Source: Candidatus Woesearchaeota archaeon (GTDB lineage: Archaea > Nanobdellota > Nanobdellia > Woesearchaeales > UBA583). Taken from it: a stretch of 64,000 nt of DNA. The notes beneath the pieces were generated by a model. The model was not told the origin of the DNA and searched no databases. It was given only the letters and a program-made list of their open reading frames with translations. The stretch spans positions 496,001-560,000 of the forward strand of contig CP060218.1 in assembly GCA_023898345.1 (NCBI GenBank), written 5' to 3'. A program made the translations under genes and the position numbers. Of the stretch, positions 33,302-42,615 are shown piece by piece. Numbering within the stretch: the stretch's first letter is position 1; each line of letters starts with the position of its first letter.

Positions 33302-34630
33302 ATGGTTGATTTAGGTCCCAGTTTATTAGAACAGCTTCAAGGACCTGCTGAAAAACAAAACAAGAAGGTTCTTTTGCCTTATCTTTCCCTTTCTCAGTAT
33401 CATGACTTAATTCTTAATGAAGATGTTAAATTTCAGTATAGGACATTTATTTCTGTGCCTGTTGAAAAGAGAGGTTTGATTTTTCTTGACCTTCCTGAAA
33501 ATCTCCAAGAAGACTTTGGGGGACGTCTTAAAATTGGGACGCTTCTGGCAATGTTCAAGTTTTTAGATCCTGATGAAGTCAGAGACATTATTGCAAAGGT
33601 TCCTCCTCATAGAAAAGAAAAACTTTATGAAAAACTTGATAAGGAACTGAAAAAAAAGGTAGAATTTCTTCTTCAGTTCGACCAAAGCAAAGCTGCAGGG
33701 CTCATGAGTTTGAATTATGTTATTGTTGGAAAGAATACAGAACCTAAAAAACTTTATCAGAAAATTACTCGCTGTATTGAAGAAAACTCTCTTCCGCCGC
33801 ATGTTCTTGTGAGAGATAGGGAAAACCATATTATAGGGTATATCCCAACGAAACATCTGATTCTTAAGCGGCCGAAAACTTTAGAGAAGTATATTGAAAA
33901 AGCACCAATTGTCAGGCATTATGAGGATCACCAGAAACTTCTTGAAAAATTCAAAAATGAGGAACATGAGATTGTTGTTATTACTGATGAGCATAAACAT
34001 ATTTTAGGAATTGTTGAATATCATGATCTTCTAAAGCAACTTGAAAAAGATGAAACTGAGAGAATTTACCAATTTGCGGGTGTTCAAAAAGAAGAGGATA
34101 TTTTAGATCCTCCTCTCAAAAAATTCAAATCTCGTGCTTTTTGGCTTATTCTTAATCTTTTTACGGCATTTCTTGCAGCTGGAACAATTGGGCTCTTTGA
34201 AGAGACTATTTCAAGTTTAGTGCTTCTTGCAATGTATATGCCTATTATTGCAGGAATGGGAGGAAATGCAGCAACTCAGACGCTGGCCGTCGTCATTCGC
34301 GGAATTGTTATGCACAATATTGATTTGAAAAGAAAGGCAAAAGTTGTTCTCAATGAGGTGCTTGCGGGTATTGGGAATGGAGTTATTAATGGTATTCTTG
34401 TTGCCATTGTAGCTACACTCTGGAATAACATGCCCCTTTTAGGTCTTGTTGTCTTTCTCTCCATGGTTGCAAATCTTATTATAGCAGCCTTTTTTGGGAC
34501 GATTATTCCTTTCATTCTAGAAAAATTAAAAATCGACCCAGCAGTTGCAGCAACTGTCTTTGTCACAACGGCGACAGATGTATTTGGCTTTTTCATCTTT
34601 CTTGGACTCGCACAAATGATTCTGCTGTGA
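33302..34630 (+). CDS. mgtE: Magnesium transporter MgtE
   Basis: A 442-residue MgtE. The N-terminal helical domain is followed by a CBS pair (HVLVRDRENHIIGYIPTKHL; VVITDEHKHILGIVEYHDLL), a connecting helix, and five membrane helices. The pore motif MPIIAGMGGNAATQTLAVVIRG and the closing TDVFGFFIFLGLA are intact. CBS domains bind Mg2+ and close the channel when cytosolic Mg2+ is high. Confidence 0.95.
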   Translation: MVDLGPSLLEQLQGPAEKQNKKVLLPYLSLSQYHDLILNEDVKFQYRTFISVPVEKRGLIFLDLPENLQEDFGGRLKIGTLLAMFKFLDPDEVRDIIAKVPPHRKEKLYEKLDKELKKKVEFLLQFDQSKAAGLMSLNYVIVGKNTEPKKLYQKITRCIEENSLPPHVLVRDRENHIIGYIPTKHLILKRPKTLEKYIEKAPIVRHYEDHQKLLEKFKNEEHEIVVITDEHKHILGIVEYHDLLKQLEKDETERIYQFAGVQKEEDILDPPLKKFKSRAFWLILNLFTAFLAAGTIGLFEETISSLVLLAMYMPIIAGMGGNAATQTLAVVIRGIVMHNIDLKRKAKVVLNEVLAGIGNGVINGILVAIVATLWNNMPLLGLVVFLSMVANLIIAAFFGTIIPFILEKLKIDPAVAATVFVTTATDVFGFFIFLGLAQMILL

Positions 34631-34690
34631 ACGTATAGTGCTTTTAGAAAGTTCTAAATCTTTAAATACAAGTAATATGCGTCAAAGCTT

Positions 34691-35404
34691 ATGGAACTTA
34701 TCAAAGCGGAAGGAATCGAAAAGGAATATGAACATTTCAAAATCCAAAATTTTTCTCTTACTCTCTCAGAAGGAAAACTCTTTGGCATTTTAGGACCAAA
34801 TGGTTCGGGAAAATCCACTATTATCAAAATTCTTACTGGCCAAATTCTACCTTCAAAAGGAAACATAGATGTACTTGGAACTAATCCTATACGTGACCCT
34901 ATCAAAACAAAGGAAAAAATTGGCATTATTCCAGAACAAGAATCTCCTCCGTCCTTTCTTACTGTAACAGAATACTTGGAGTTCATTGCAAAAGTGAGAA
35001 AACTCTCGCACGCCAAGACAAAGATCCATCATTGGCTCGACTTTCTCGAACTCAAAACAGAAAAGGACAGCATCATCAAAAATCTCTCTCGCGGTACAAA
35101 GCAAAAGGTTCTCTTTGCCCAAGCATTCATTCACGAACCAAAACTTGTTTTTATTGACGAACCCCTTGTGAATCTTGATCCTCTTGTTCAAAAAAAGATG
35201 AAAAGCTTCCTACAAGAGTACGTTGCCAAAGGAAACACCATCCTTCTCTCAACACACATCCTTAGTACAGCCGAAGAAATTTGCGATGAAATCTGTATTC
35301 TCAAAAACGGAAAAATCCTTTTCAGAGGCTCAATTAGTGAAAGTAAAAAAGAAAAGAAAAACTTGGAGGACTTCTTTGTTGAGCTCATAGAAAATGAAAA
35401 CTAA
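34691..35404 (+). CDS. ABC transporter ATP-binding protein
   Basis: A 237-residue ATPase with Walker A LGPNGSGKST, signature NLSRGTKQKV and Walker B LVFIDEPLVNLDP. The switch His lies in STHILSTAEE. Walker B is followed by PLVNLDP in place of PTxGLDP, a mild change. It overlaps the next gene, which encodes its membrane partner. A TATA-like CTTTAAATAC lies about 25 bases before the ATG. Confidence 0.92.
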   Translation: MELIKAEGIEKEYEHFKIQNFSLTLSEGKLFGILGPNGSGKSTIIKILTGQILPSKGNIDVLGTNPIRDPIKTKEKIGIIPEQESPPSFLTVTEYLEFIAKVRKLSHAKTKIHHWLDFLELKTEKDSIIKNLSRGTKQKVLFAQAFIHEPKLVFIDEPLVNLDPLVQKKMKSFLQEYVAKGNTILLSTHILSTAEEICDEICILKNGKILFRGSISESKKEKKNLEDFFVELIENEN

Positions 35405-36788
35405 TCTTTTGTACTATTTCATAAAAGAAGAAATGCGCTTGCATGTTAGTTTAACAAATTCAAAAAACTATTATTCCTATCCTTTTACACTCATTTGCTT
35501 TTTTGCAGGAATCACTCTTGCCTCACATTATTTTTTCTCTGGGCTGAACACAATAAAAATAGGAGAGTACTTCATTTCCCTTTTGTTTGTCGGCGGAATC
35601 ATGAGTGGAACGTTTGGCCTTTTTGCAAGAGATTTTTTGGAAAGACGCTTTGGCGACATAGGTAGGCTTTTTCAGAATTCACTTCTTCTTCCGATTAAGC
35701 TTGGTACCATTTTTCTAACGGCTGCTTTAAGTGATACCTTTTTTTATATCTTCTGGTTCATCCTTCCTGTTCTTTTAGGGTACAGCATTGGGCTTGCAGT
35801 GTTTGCTTTGGCAAGCTTTGATCTTATCTATTTGGCAATTTCAAGTATTTTCTCATTCACGACAGGACTTCTTCTCAGCTTTATTTTCACTGTCATCTTT
35901 CAACGGAGCAAATTTGTATTTACACTTCTAACTCTGGCAACTGTCGGATTTTGCACTTTTCTTTATTCTAAATTTCAAACCTTTCTTTTTTTTCCCTTTT
36001 CCATCTTTTACATAGAAAAAAGTTTTTCTTCCTTTCTCATGTCACTTCTTCTCATCATACTTTTCATTCTCTTTGCATACCTAAGCATAGGAAGAGAGTA
36101 CACAACAACTATAAGAAAAAAAGAAACAAGAACTTCTATTTCTTTTCAAAAAAGATTGAATCCTTATATACTCAAAGATTTTATTGATATGAAGAGAACA
36201 GGTGATCTTCTTGCAAAACCTCTGTTCAATGTTTTCATTCCATCAGTTCTTGTTCTTTTGCTTTTCTTGCACAGTTCTCTTATAGATTATCTTAATTTTG
36301 GGATACTTTTCTTTTCTATCATCATAGGAACGCTCGGAACACAAATGCTCAATTCTTTGATAAGCAGCGACAGTATGGCATATTACAATCACTTGCCTAT
36401 TTCCCTAAAAGATTTTATTCTGCCAAAAATGAAACTCTCTTTGCTCATCTGCTTTCTTGAAAGTCTCATCATCCTTTTCTTCTATTCGTATTACACAAAA
36501 GACTTTTCACAAATGCTAGAAGCGGCAATCATAACTCTGGGACTTTTGATATACAACTTTGCCCTAAGCTTTTATCTGACGGGACTGCATCCAAATGAAA
36601 ACATCATGCACAGCAAAAGCTTCCTTTTGTACTTGATCTACTTTGTTCCCGTCCTAACGCTTGTCACCTTCCTCAATGCTCTCTTCCCGACAAATCTCTA
36701 CTACCTATTCGGTTTCCTCCTCACAACAGCTCTCATGGGAAAGCTTTATCTCACTCTAGGAATTAAGAAATGGTCTGTACGAGAGTAG
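35394..36788 (+). CDS. ABC transporter permease, multi-spanning
   Basis: A 464-residue protein with about 12 hydrophobic segments and short loops, including a soluble basic stretch near residues 240-260. It starts 11 bases inside the end of the ATPase gene. The size and the even distribution of helices match large ABC-2-type permeases of unknown substrate. No periplasmic domain is present. Confidence 0.78.
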   Translation: MKTNLLYYFIKEEMRLHVSLTNSKNYYSYPFTLICFFAGITLASHYFFSGLNTIKIGEYFISLLFVGGIMSGTFGLFARDFLERRFGDIGRLFQNSLLLPIKLGTIFLTAALSDTFFYIFWFILPVLLGYSIGLAVFALASFDLIYLAISSIFSFTTGLLLSFIFTVIFQRSKFVFTLLTLATVGFCTFLYSKFQTFLFFPFSIFYIEKSFSSFLMSLLLIILFILFAYLSIGREYTTTIRKKETRTSISFQKRLNPYILKDFIDMKRTGDLLAKPLFNVFIPSVLVLLLFLHSSLIDYLNFGILFFSIIIGTLGTQMLNSLISSDSMAYYNHLPISLKDFILPKMKLSLLICFLESLIILFFYSYYTKDFSQMLEAAIITLGLLIYNFALSFYLTGLHPNENIMHSKSFLLYLIYFVPVLTLVTFLNALFPTNLYYLFGFLLTTALMGKLYLTLGIKKWSVRE

Positions 36789-36794
36789 AAGATT

Positions 36795-37607
36795 TTAGAA
36801 AGAATGTTGTTTCATCCATACGTCAAAGTTTTGCCTTTCCTTTTCTAAAACTCTTTTTCCGCAAGCAATATTTTCCTTCATTTTGTAAAACAAAAGAATA
36901 TCTAAAAGAAAACCTTCAAATTCCGGTCTGAACATAAAAATTCGCTTATCTAAAAGATATATTTCCTGATTTTTATTGAGAAGAGGAGAAAAAAAAGATT
37001 GCATAAAACTTTCTATAAGAGTGTTAAAACCCAAAACAAGTTCTTTTGTTAGGGTAAAATCCAATGCGATAACATGGGCCATTTTTTTCTCAAAAAGGAT
37101 GTCAATGGGAAGATTATTTGTAACTCCAGCATCGACATACAAAGCACCTTTGTACGCGTATGGTCTGAAAATATTTGGAATAGAAATAGATGCCATAATC
37201 GCATCGACTAAATTACCTTCAGTAATATATTCTGTCTTCAATTCTGGATATCGTGTAGCTGCAATGACAAGAGGAATTTTCAAGTCAGCAAAAGTTTTCT
37301 CTCCAAAAAGATGGAGCTTGAGAAATTCTTTAATCTTCTCACCTTTGATCAAAGAAACTCTTGGTGAATTAAAGTCAAGAAGATTTGCCCAATCTTTTTT
37401 CTTCATTTCCTTAAAACGCTCCGCCAAAGAATCAACTTCTAAATGCAAACAATAATACGCGCCAATAATTGCTCCGACACTTGCTCCAGACACGTAATCA
37501 AATCTAAGCTTCATCTTTGCAAACTCCTCAAAAAGAGGAATGCTACTAAACCCACGCGCACCACCGCCACCAATTGCTAAGCCAAGTTTCTTTCTAAATA
37601 AAGTCAT
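36795..37607 (-). CDS. Patatin-like phospholipase
   Basis: About 270 residues from the ATG at 37607, with AAAGGA directly upstream and a TATA-like CTTTATATG about 35-40 bases before it. The open frame extends another 68 codons upstream but that part is unrelated. The oxyanion motif GGGGARG, nucleophile motif SGASVGA (Ser43) and a catalytic-Asp DAG-like YVDAGVTNNLP are present. Such enzymes hydrolyse acyl lipids using a Ser-Asp dyad. The gene is convergent with the ABC permease. Confidence 0.88.
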   Translation of the reverse strand: MTLFRKKLGLAIGGGGARGFSSIPLFEEFAKMKLRFDYVSGASVGAIIGAYYCLHLEVDSLAERFKEMKKKDWANLLDFNSPRVSLIKGEKIKEFLKLHLFGEKTFADLKIPLVIAATRYPELKTEYITEGNLVDAIMASISIPNIFRPYAYKGALYVDAGVTNNLPIDILFEKKMAHVIALDFTLTKELVLGFNTLIESFMQSFFSPLLNKNQEIYLLDKRIFMFRPEFEGFLLDILLFYKMKENIACGKRVLEKERQNFDVWMKQHSF

Positions 37608-37793
37608 TCCTTTGTCGCCTGCCCCAAAGTATAAACAAGTACATATAAAGATTTTGGAAGTGAAGTGCTCCGTAGAAGTTTTTAACTTTGAGAATACTAT
37701 GTAGCAAACGAACACAGAGAGTGGTGACAAAACTAATTCTTTTTGTGGACAACTATACTTTTGTAGAAAACTATGAAAACAGATACGCAACAA

Positions 37794-37803
37794 TTTTATA
37801 AAC
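37794..37803 (+). promoter_or_regulatory. TATA box of the second ABC exporter operon
   Basis: TTTTATAAAC centred about 24 bases before the ATG at 37822. Confidence 0.6.
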
Positions 37804-37821
37804 AAAGACAAGCGACAAACT

Positions 37822-38748
37822 ATGATGGTAAAAGCTCTTGAAATTCACAAGCTTCAAAAAACCTACTCTTCGGGAATGCAGGCGCTCAAAGGAATTGATT
37901 TTTCAGTTGAAGCTGGAGACTTCTTTGCCTTGCTTGGTCCAAATGGTGCGGGGAAATCAACAACTATTGGAATTTTGTCTTCTCTGGTGAATAAAACTTC
38001 AGGAAGTGTCAAAATCTTTGGCTATGATATTGACAAAAATCTTGCTGATGCTAAACGTTGCTTGGGACTTGTACCGCAGGAACTTAACTTGAATATCTTT
38101 GAATCTGTTCTTGATAATATTACAAATCAACCAGGTTATTATGGGGTTCCTCAGCAACTTATTGAAGAACGAGCCGAAAAATATCTTAAAAAATTAGAAC
38201 TCTGGGAAAAAAGAAATGATAAAATCCATAATCTCTCAGGTGGGATGAAGCGAAGAGTTATGATTGCACGAGCTTTAATGCATGAACCAAAAATGCTGAT
38301 TCTCGACGAACCAACGGCTGGTGTGGACATAGAGATTCGACGTTCGCTTTGGGATTTTTTAAGAGAATTAAATAAAGATGGTCTCACCATTATTCTTACA
38401 ACTCACTATTTAGAAGAGGCAGAGGAACTGTGTAGAAATATTGCAATTATTAACAAAGGGCAGATTATGGAAAATACTTCTATGAAAAAACTTTTGAGGA
38501 AATTAGATAGAGAAACGTTTGTTCTTGATCTTAAGGAGCCTTTGAAGAAAAATCCTGATTTTGGAACTTTTTCTGTTTTATCAATCGACGAAACGACTCT
38601 CGAAGCGCAACTTCCTCGCTCACAAAGTCTTAATGAACTCTTTGCTCTTCTCAATAAACAAAAGATAGAAGTGTTAAGCATGAGAACAAAAAATAACCGG
38701 TTGGAGGAACTTTTTGTACAAATAACTCAAGGTGATAAACATGAGTAA
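37822..38748 (+). CDS. ABC-2 exporter ATP-binding protein (DrrA-like)
   Basis: A 308-residue ATPase with Walker A LLGPNGAGKST, signature NLSGGMKRRV and Walker B MLILDEPTAGVD, and a C-terminal domain of about 90 residues typical of the DrrA/CcmA group. A second ATG three bases later is possible. The gene ends 8 bases inside the permease gene. Confidence 0.93.
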   Translation: MMVKALEIHKLQKTYSSGMQALKGIDFSVEAGDFFALLGPNGAGKSTTIGILSSLVNKTSGSVKIFGYDIDKNLADAKRCLGLVPQELNLNIFESVLDNITNQPGYYGVPQQLIEERAEKYLKKLELWEKRNDKIHNLSGGMKRRVMIARALMHEPKMLILDEPTAGVDIEIRRSLWDFLRELNKDGLTIILTTHYLEEAEELCRNIAIINKGQIMENTSMKKLLRKLDRETFVLDLKEPLKKNPDFGTFSVLSIDETTLEAQLPRSQSLNELFALLNKQKIEVLSMRTKNNRLEELFVQITQGDKHE

Positions 38749-39529
38749 ACTAAATGAAACTTTTTTATTGAATTATAGGGGATTTATGACTCTTCTGAAA
38801 AAGGAAATGAGGCGTTTTTTGAGTATATGGTCACAAACTTTGTTGCCTGCTGTTATCACAACAGTTCTGTATTTTGTTATTTTTGGAAACCTTATTGGCT
38901 CTCGCGTTGGAGAAATGGATGGCGTCTCTTATATGGCCTTCATTGTTCCGGGTCTTGTTATGATGCAAGTTATTATGAATTCTTACTCTAATGTTGTTTC
39001 TTCTTTTTTTGGAGCAAAATTTATGAAAAATATAGAGGAAGTTTTGGTCTCTCCTTTACCTGCTTCTACTATTATTATTGGTTTTGCTGCAGGAGGAGTT
39101 GCCCGAGGTTTTGTCGTCGGCTTGCTTGTTACTGCAGTTTCTCTGTTTTTTGTTAAATTAACGATTTATAGTGTTAGTGTTGTTCTCTCTGTTTTTATTC
39201 TTTCAGCAATCCTTTTTTCTCTGGCTGGTTTTCTGAATGCTGTTTTTGCCAAAAAATTTGATGATGTTATGATTATTCCGACTTTTGTTCTTACTCCTTT
39301 AACTTATTTGGGTGGTGTTTTTTACTCAATTTCTCTTTTGCCTCCTTTCTGGCAAACTCTCTCTCTCATCAATCCTATTTTGTACATTGTTAATGCTTTT
39401 CGTTATGGTTTCATGGGAGTTAGTGATATTTCTCTTTTCTTTGCTTACTTTATGATTTTTGCTTTTATTATCGTCTTATATTTGGCTTGTCTTTATTTTG
39501 TACGAACGGGGAGAGGGCTAAGATCTTAG
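38741..39529 (+). CDS. ABC-2 type permease (DrrB-like)
   Basis: About 262 residues with six membrane helices and the ABC-2 signature stretch TPLTYLGGVFYSISLLP...NPILYIVNAFRYGF. The ATG at 38741 is preceded by GGTGAT at 38731-38736, a canonical archaeal Shine-Dalgarno sequence, unlike the leaderless genes around; this favours it over the GTG at 38732. It forms an efflux pump with the preceding ATPase. Confidence 0.92.
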   Translation: MSKLNETFLLNYRGFMTLLKKEMRRFLSIWSQTLLPAVITTVLYFVIFGNLIGSRVGEMDGVSYMAFIVPGLVMMQVIMNSYSNVVSSFFGAKFMKNIEEVLVSPLPASTIIIGFAAGGVARGFVVGLLVTAVSLFFVKLTIYSVSVVLSVFILSAILFSLAGFLNAVFAKKFDDVMIIPTFVLTPLTYLGGVFYSISLLPPFWQTLSLINPILYIVNAFRYGFMGVSDISLFFAYFMIFAFIIVLYLACLYFVRTGRGLRS

Positions 39530-39590
39530 AGGGCCTTCTTTTTTGCTTTTTTTCTTCTTCTCTCATCTCCACTAAATGGGAACACTAATA

Positions 39591-39600
39591 CTTTAAATAG
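39591..39600 (+). promoter_or_regulatory. TATA box of the GH57 gene
   Basis: CTTTAAATAG centred about 28 bases before the ATG at 39624. Confidence 0.6.
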
Positions 39601-39623
39601 AAGGAAAGAAAAAAGAGTTTTAT

Positions 39624-40859
39624 ATGGTATCACTTTGTCTCTATTTTCAAGTTCATCAACCTTTTCGTTTGCATAAGTATAGGATTTTTGATATTGGTCA
39701 ACACAGTTCGTACTTCAATGAGGAACTTAACAAAGAAGTTTTTCTCAAGGTTGCAAGAAACTGTTATATTCCTGCAAATGATATTCTTCTCAAGCTTATT
39801 GAGCAATCGAACAAGAATATAAAAATTGCTTTTTCTCTTTCTGGAACAGCTCTTGAACAAATGGAAAAGTTTGCTCCTTTTGTTCTTGAAAGTTTTAAAG
39901 AATTGGCAAAAACTGGTTGTGTGGAATTTCTTTCGGAAACTTATTATCATTCTTTAAGTTTTCTTTATTCTAGGACAGAATTTAAAGAACAAATTGAGCT
40001 GCACAGAAAGGCAATCCAAAAGCATTTTGGGCAAACTCCTCTTGTCTTTCGAAATACTGAGTTAGTTTATTCTAATGATGTAGCTCATTTTTTAGAACAG
40101 GAGGGATTTAAGGCAGTCTTTGCTGAGGGATGGGAACCAATATTGGGAAAGAAGAGTCCTAATTTTCTTTATCGTCCAATTGATGCTAAGGCAATAAAGC
40201 TTTTTTTGAAGAATTATAAACTTTCTGATGACATAGCTTTTCGCTTTGGTGATAAGCATTGGGAACAATATCCTCTCACTCCACAAAAATATGTTTCCTG
40301 GCTTGACAGGAGCAAGAATGATGATATTGTGAATTTGTTTATGGACTATGAAACTTTTGGTGAACATCAGCTTGAGGAAAGTGGTATCTTTAAGTTTTTG
40401 CGAGAAATGCCTCTTGAAGCTTTGCAGAAGGGACATAGCTTTGTGACTCCTAGTGAAGCTCTTGAGAAATTTGAGGTGAAAGCAGAACTTGATGTGCCTT
40501 TTCTTATGTCGTGGGCAGATAGCTCCCGAGATCTTAGTGCTTGGTTAGGAAATAAGATGCAACAAGAAAGTGCACGAGAGATTTTTGAACTTGAAGGAGA
40601 GATTAAACGAAGTGGTGATGAACAGTTGCTTAAGGATTGGCGTGCTCTTACAAGTTCGGATCATTTTTATTACATGTGTACAAAGCAAACGGAAGATGGA
40701 GTTTTTCATAATTATTTTTGTCCTTATGGAACGCCTTATGACAGTTATGTTTTTTTTATGAATGCGTTAAATGATCTTATTGTGAGACTTAAAAGGAAGC
40801 AAGATGAACGTGTGAAGGAACATAGTCCTCTTTATGAGGAAGAACAACTTCAAAGATGA
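39624..40859 (+). CDS. Glycoside hydrolase family 57 (alpha-amylase type)
   Basis: A 411-residue cytoplasmic GH57 enzyme. The conserved regions are visible in order: LYFQVHQPFR (His), FSLSGTALEQ, the nucleophile Glu146 in FRNTELVYS, the acid/base Asp241 in FMDYETFGEHQ, and WADSSRDLSAWLGN. It acts on alpha-1,4 glucans with retention of configuration. With the GH15-like enzyme and glucokinase at 50-52 kb it could feed glucose into metabolism. It overlaps the next gene by ATGA. Confidence 0.93.
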   Translation: MVSLCLYFQVHQPFRLHKYRIFDIGQHSSYFNEELNKEVFLKVARNCYIPANDILLKLIEQSNKNIKIAFSLSGTALEQMEKFAPFVLESFKELAKTGCVEFLSETYYHSLSFLYSRTEFKEQIELHRKAIQKHFGQTPLVFRNTELVYSNDVAHFLEQEGFKAVFAEGWEPILGKKSPNFLYRPIDAKAIKLFLKNYKLSDDIAFRFGDKHWEQYPLTPQKYVSWLDRSKNDDIVNLFMDYETFGEHQLEESGIFKFLREMPLEALQKGHSFVTPSEALEKFEVKAELDVPFLMSWADSSRDLSAWLGNKMQQESAREIFELEGEIKRSGDEQLLKDWRALTSSDHFYYMCTKQTEDGVFHNYFCPYGTPYDSYVFFMNALNDLIVRLKRKQDERVKEHSPLYEEEQLQR

Positions 40860-41401
40860 CGCTAAGAAAGTTACAGTATAATTATTTTAAACCTCAAAAT
40901 TATTATTTAAGGCTTGTCACTTTTTTTGTTTTGGTTGCAAGTACTAGCACTATTACATTTATTCTTCTGGCAGGAAAAAATCTTTCTCCTGAATTAATTC
41001 TTCTTAAGTTTATTAGCATTCTTTTTCTTCTTCTTTTAGTTAGCGTTTTTTTGGAATATTTTCTGCGAGGTGAATACATGGGACCTTTGGAAATTTATGA
41101 TATTGAAAATTTTACAAATGAATTTCTAAAAAAAATGTACGAGGGAGAGCAAGTTTCAAAATACTTTTTAGATTTTGACCAGAAATCAAAGAAGAGAATT
41201 AAATCTCTTCTTGGAAAAAACCGGCATTATTTTATTAGTTCTATTTCTAAGAGAGAAAAAACTTATCAAATTACTTTGGTTCATAGTTCAAAATTCTTTG
41301 TCTATCTTTTTTTTCGTTTTTCTCCTTTGGGAAAAAGCGCCCTTCGTCGCATGGTCGTACGCTCTGTTAAGGGAAAGCTCAAAATTATTTATTTACATTA
41401 G
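40856..41401 (+). CDS. Hypothetical membrane protein
   Basis: A 181-residue protein coupled to the GH57 gene by an ATGA overlap. Two hydrophobic helices lie at about residues 20-40 and 48-68, then a basic, soluble C-terminal domain of 110 residues. No family is recognised. It is convergent with, and overlaps by 4 bases, the antiporter gene. Confidence 0.65.
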   Translation: MTLRKLQYNYFKPQNYYLRLVTFFVLVASTSTITFILLAGKNLSPELILLKFISILFLLLLVSVFLEYFLRGEYMGPLEIYDIENFTNEFLKKMYEGEQVSKYFLDFDQKSKKRIKSLLGKNRHYFISSISKREKTYQITLVHSSKFFVYLFFRFSPLGKSALRRMVVRSVKGKLKIIYLH

Positions 41402-42564
41402 CTTGCCAAATCATCTTTAAACCAATTTTTGATAAAGAGAGGTAATAGTAATGGTACTAGGAGAGTAAAGATAATACTTGTACCAATGAGAACTGAAAAC
41501 AACTCTGTCGTAATTAGAGAATTATCGTGAAGAACGGATAAAACGACAATTCCTGTACTAAGCTTGACTGTCAACGCTAGTCCCATAAAAATCGATTTCT
41601 TTACTCCTAATTCTTTTTTGCTTGAGAGGTATGAACCAAACACTTTTGCAAATACTGTTACTATGACGATGAGGAGAACGAGCCAAGCATTAGATAAAAT
41701 CGCGTAAAAATCAACAGATAATCCTACCCATACAAAGAAGATTGGGGCGAGAAAACCATAGGAAAGAGCTTTAATTTCTTTTTCTATAAAAAATAATTTC
41801 GAGTGTGGAACGAGATTTCTTAGGGAAATTCCTGCAAGGAGGGCACCTAAGGAACTTGAATCAATAAATTCTCCGATTCCGATAAAGAGGAAGACAAAAA
41901 ATAAGACAAAAAGAAGAAGTGAATTAACATCTCTATATTTGAAATTTTGTATGTCTTTGTGAGCTTTAAAGAGAACATAGACTAGGAGAAAAAGAAATGC
42001 TAAAATTGCTATGCTATTGAAAATATTAAAGTGTGCATTTTTTGTGCCTCCTACTACAATGGAAACAATAACAATCACAAAAATTTCAAATAAATCATCT
42101 AAAATTCCAATGCTCAAAATTCTTTGTCCTATTGCTTTACGTGTTAGTCCAAACTCGTCAAGGATTGGAAGAAGAACTGCTTCTCCAACTGTTGCAAAGG
42201 AGGATGCTACAATGAGTGCCATAAGCCAATGAAGATCAAATAAAAAATAAAGGACTATTGATCCCAGAATTGTTTCGAATAAGATAACATATGTTGTTGT
42301 CTTCAGGATTGGTTTATTTTGCTTGGAAATATTTTTTAAGTTAATTTCAAAACCAATAATAAAGAGGAGAAAGTACATTCCAAGGTTAGCTAAAAAAACA
42401 AAGCTAGGATTTGATCCGAGAGAATTTGAAAATGTTGAGAACGAAAAAAGAGTTCCTACAAAAATGCCTGAAAAAATCCAAGGTATTCTAAATTTTTCAA
42501 AGAATTTTCCTAACAATAGGGTAAGCAAAAAAATTCCGGCATAAATAAGATAGATATTTTCCAC
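41398..42564 (-). CDS. CPA2-family cation/proton antiporter
   Basis: A 388-residue protein with 11-13 hydrophobic segments starting at GTG 42564. Family landmarks are FLLFIIGFEINLK, ASSFATVGEAVLLPIL, the ion-binding DD in GILDDLFEIFVI, and FVGLSV-like FVWVGLSVDF. No C-terminal TrkA-N/RCK domain is present, so it is a bare Na+(K+)/H+ antiporter membrane unit. Confidence 0.88.
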   Translation of the reverse strand: MENIYLIYAGIFLLTLLLGKFFEKFRIPWIFSGIFVGTLFSFSTFSNSLGSNPSFVFLANLGMYFLLFIIGFEINLKNISKQNKPILKTTTYVILFETILGSIVLYFLFDLHWLMALIVASSFATVGEAVLLPILDEFGLTRKAIGQRILSIGILDDLFEIFVIVIVSIVVGGTKNAHFNIFNSIAILAFLFLLVYVLFKAHKDIQNFKYRDVNSLLLFVLFFVFLFIGIGEFIDSSSLGALLAGISLRNLVPHSKLFFIEKEIKALSYGFLAPIFFVWVGLSVDFYAILSNAWLVLLIVIVTVFAKVFGSYLSSKKELGVKKSIFMGLALTVKLSTGIVVLSVLHDNSLITTELFSVLIGTSIIFTLLVPLLLPLFIKNWFKDDLAS

Positions 42565-42615
42565 TCTTATAAGGGAAAAATTGAAGTGTTCTATTTATTA
42601 AGTTGTCGCAGGATT

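Noticed and set aside
37608..37811. N-terminal extension of the patatin gene
   Set aside because: A TATA box and an AAAGGA site inside it and lack of family similarity place the start at 37607.
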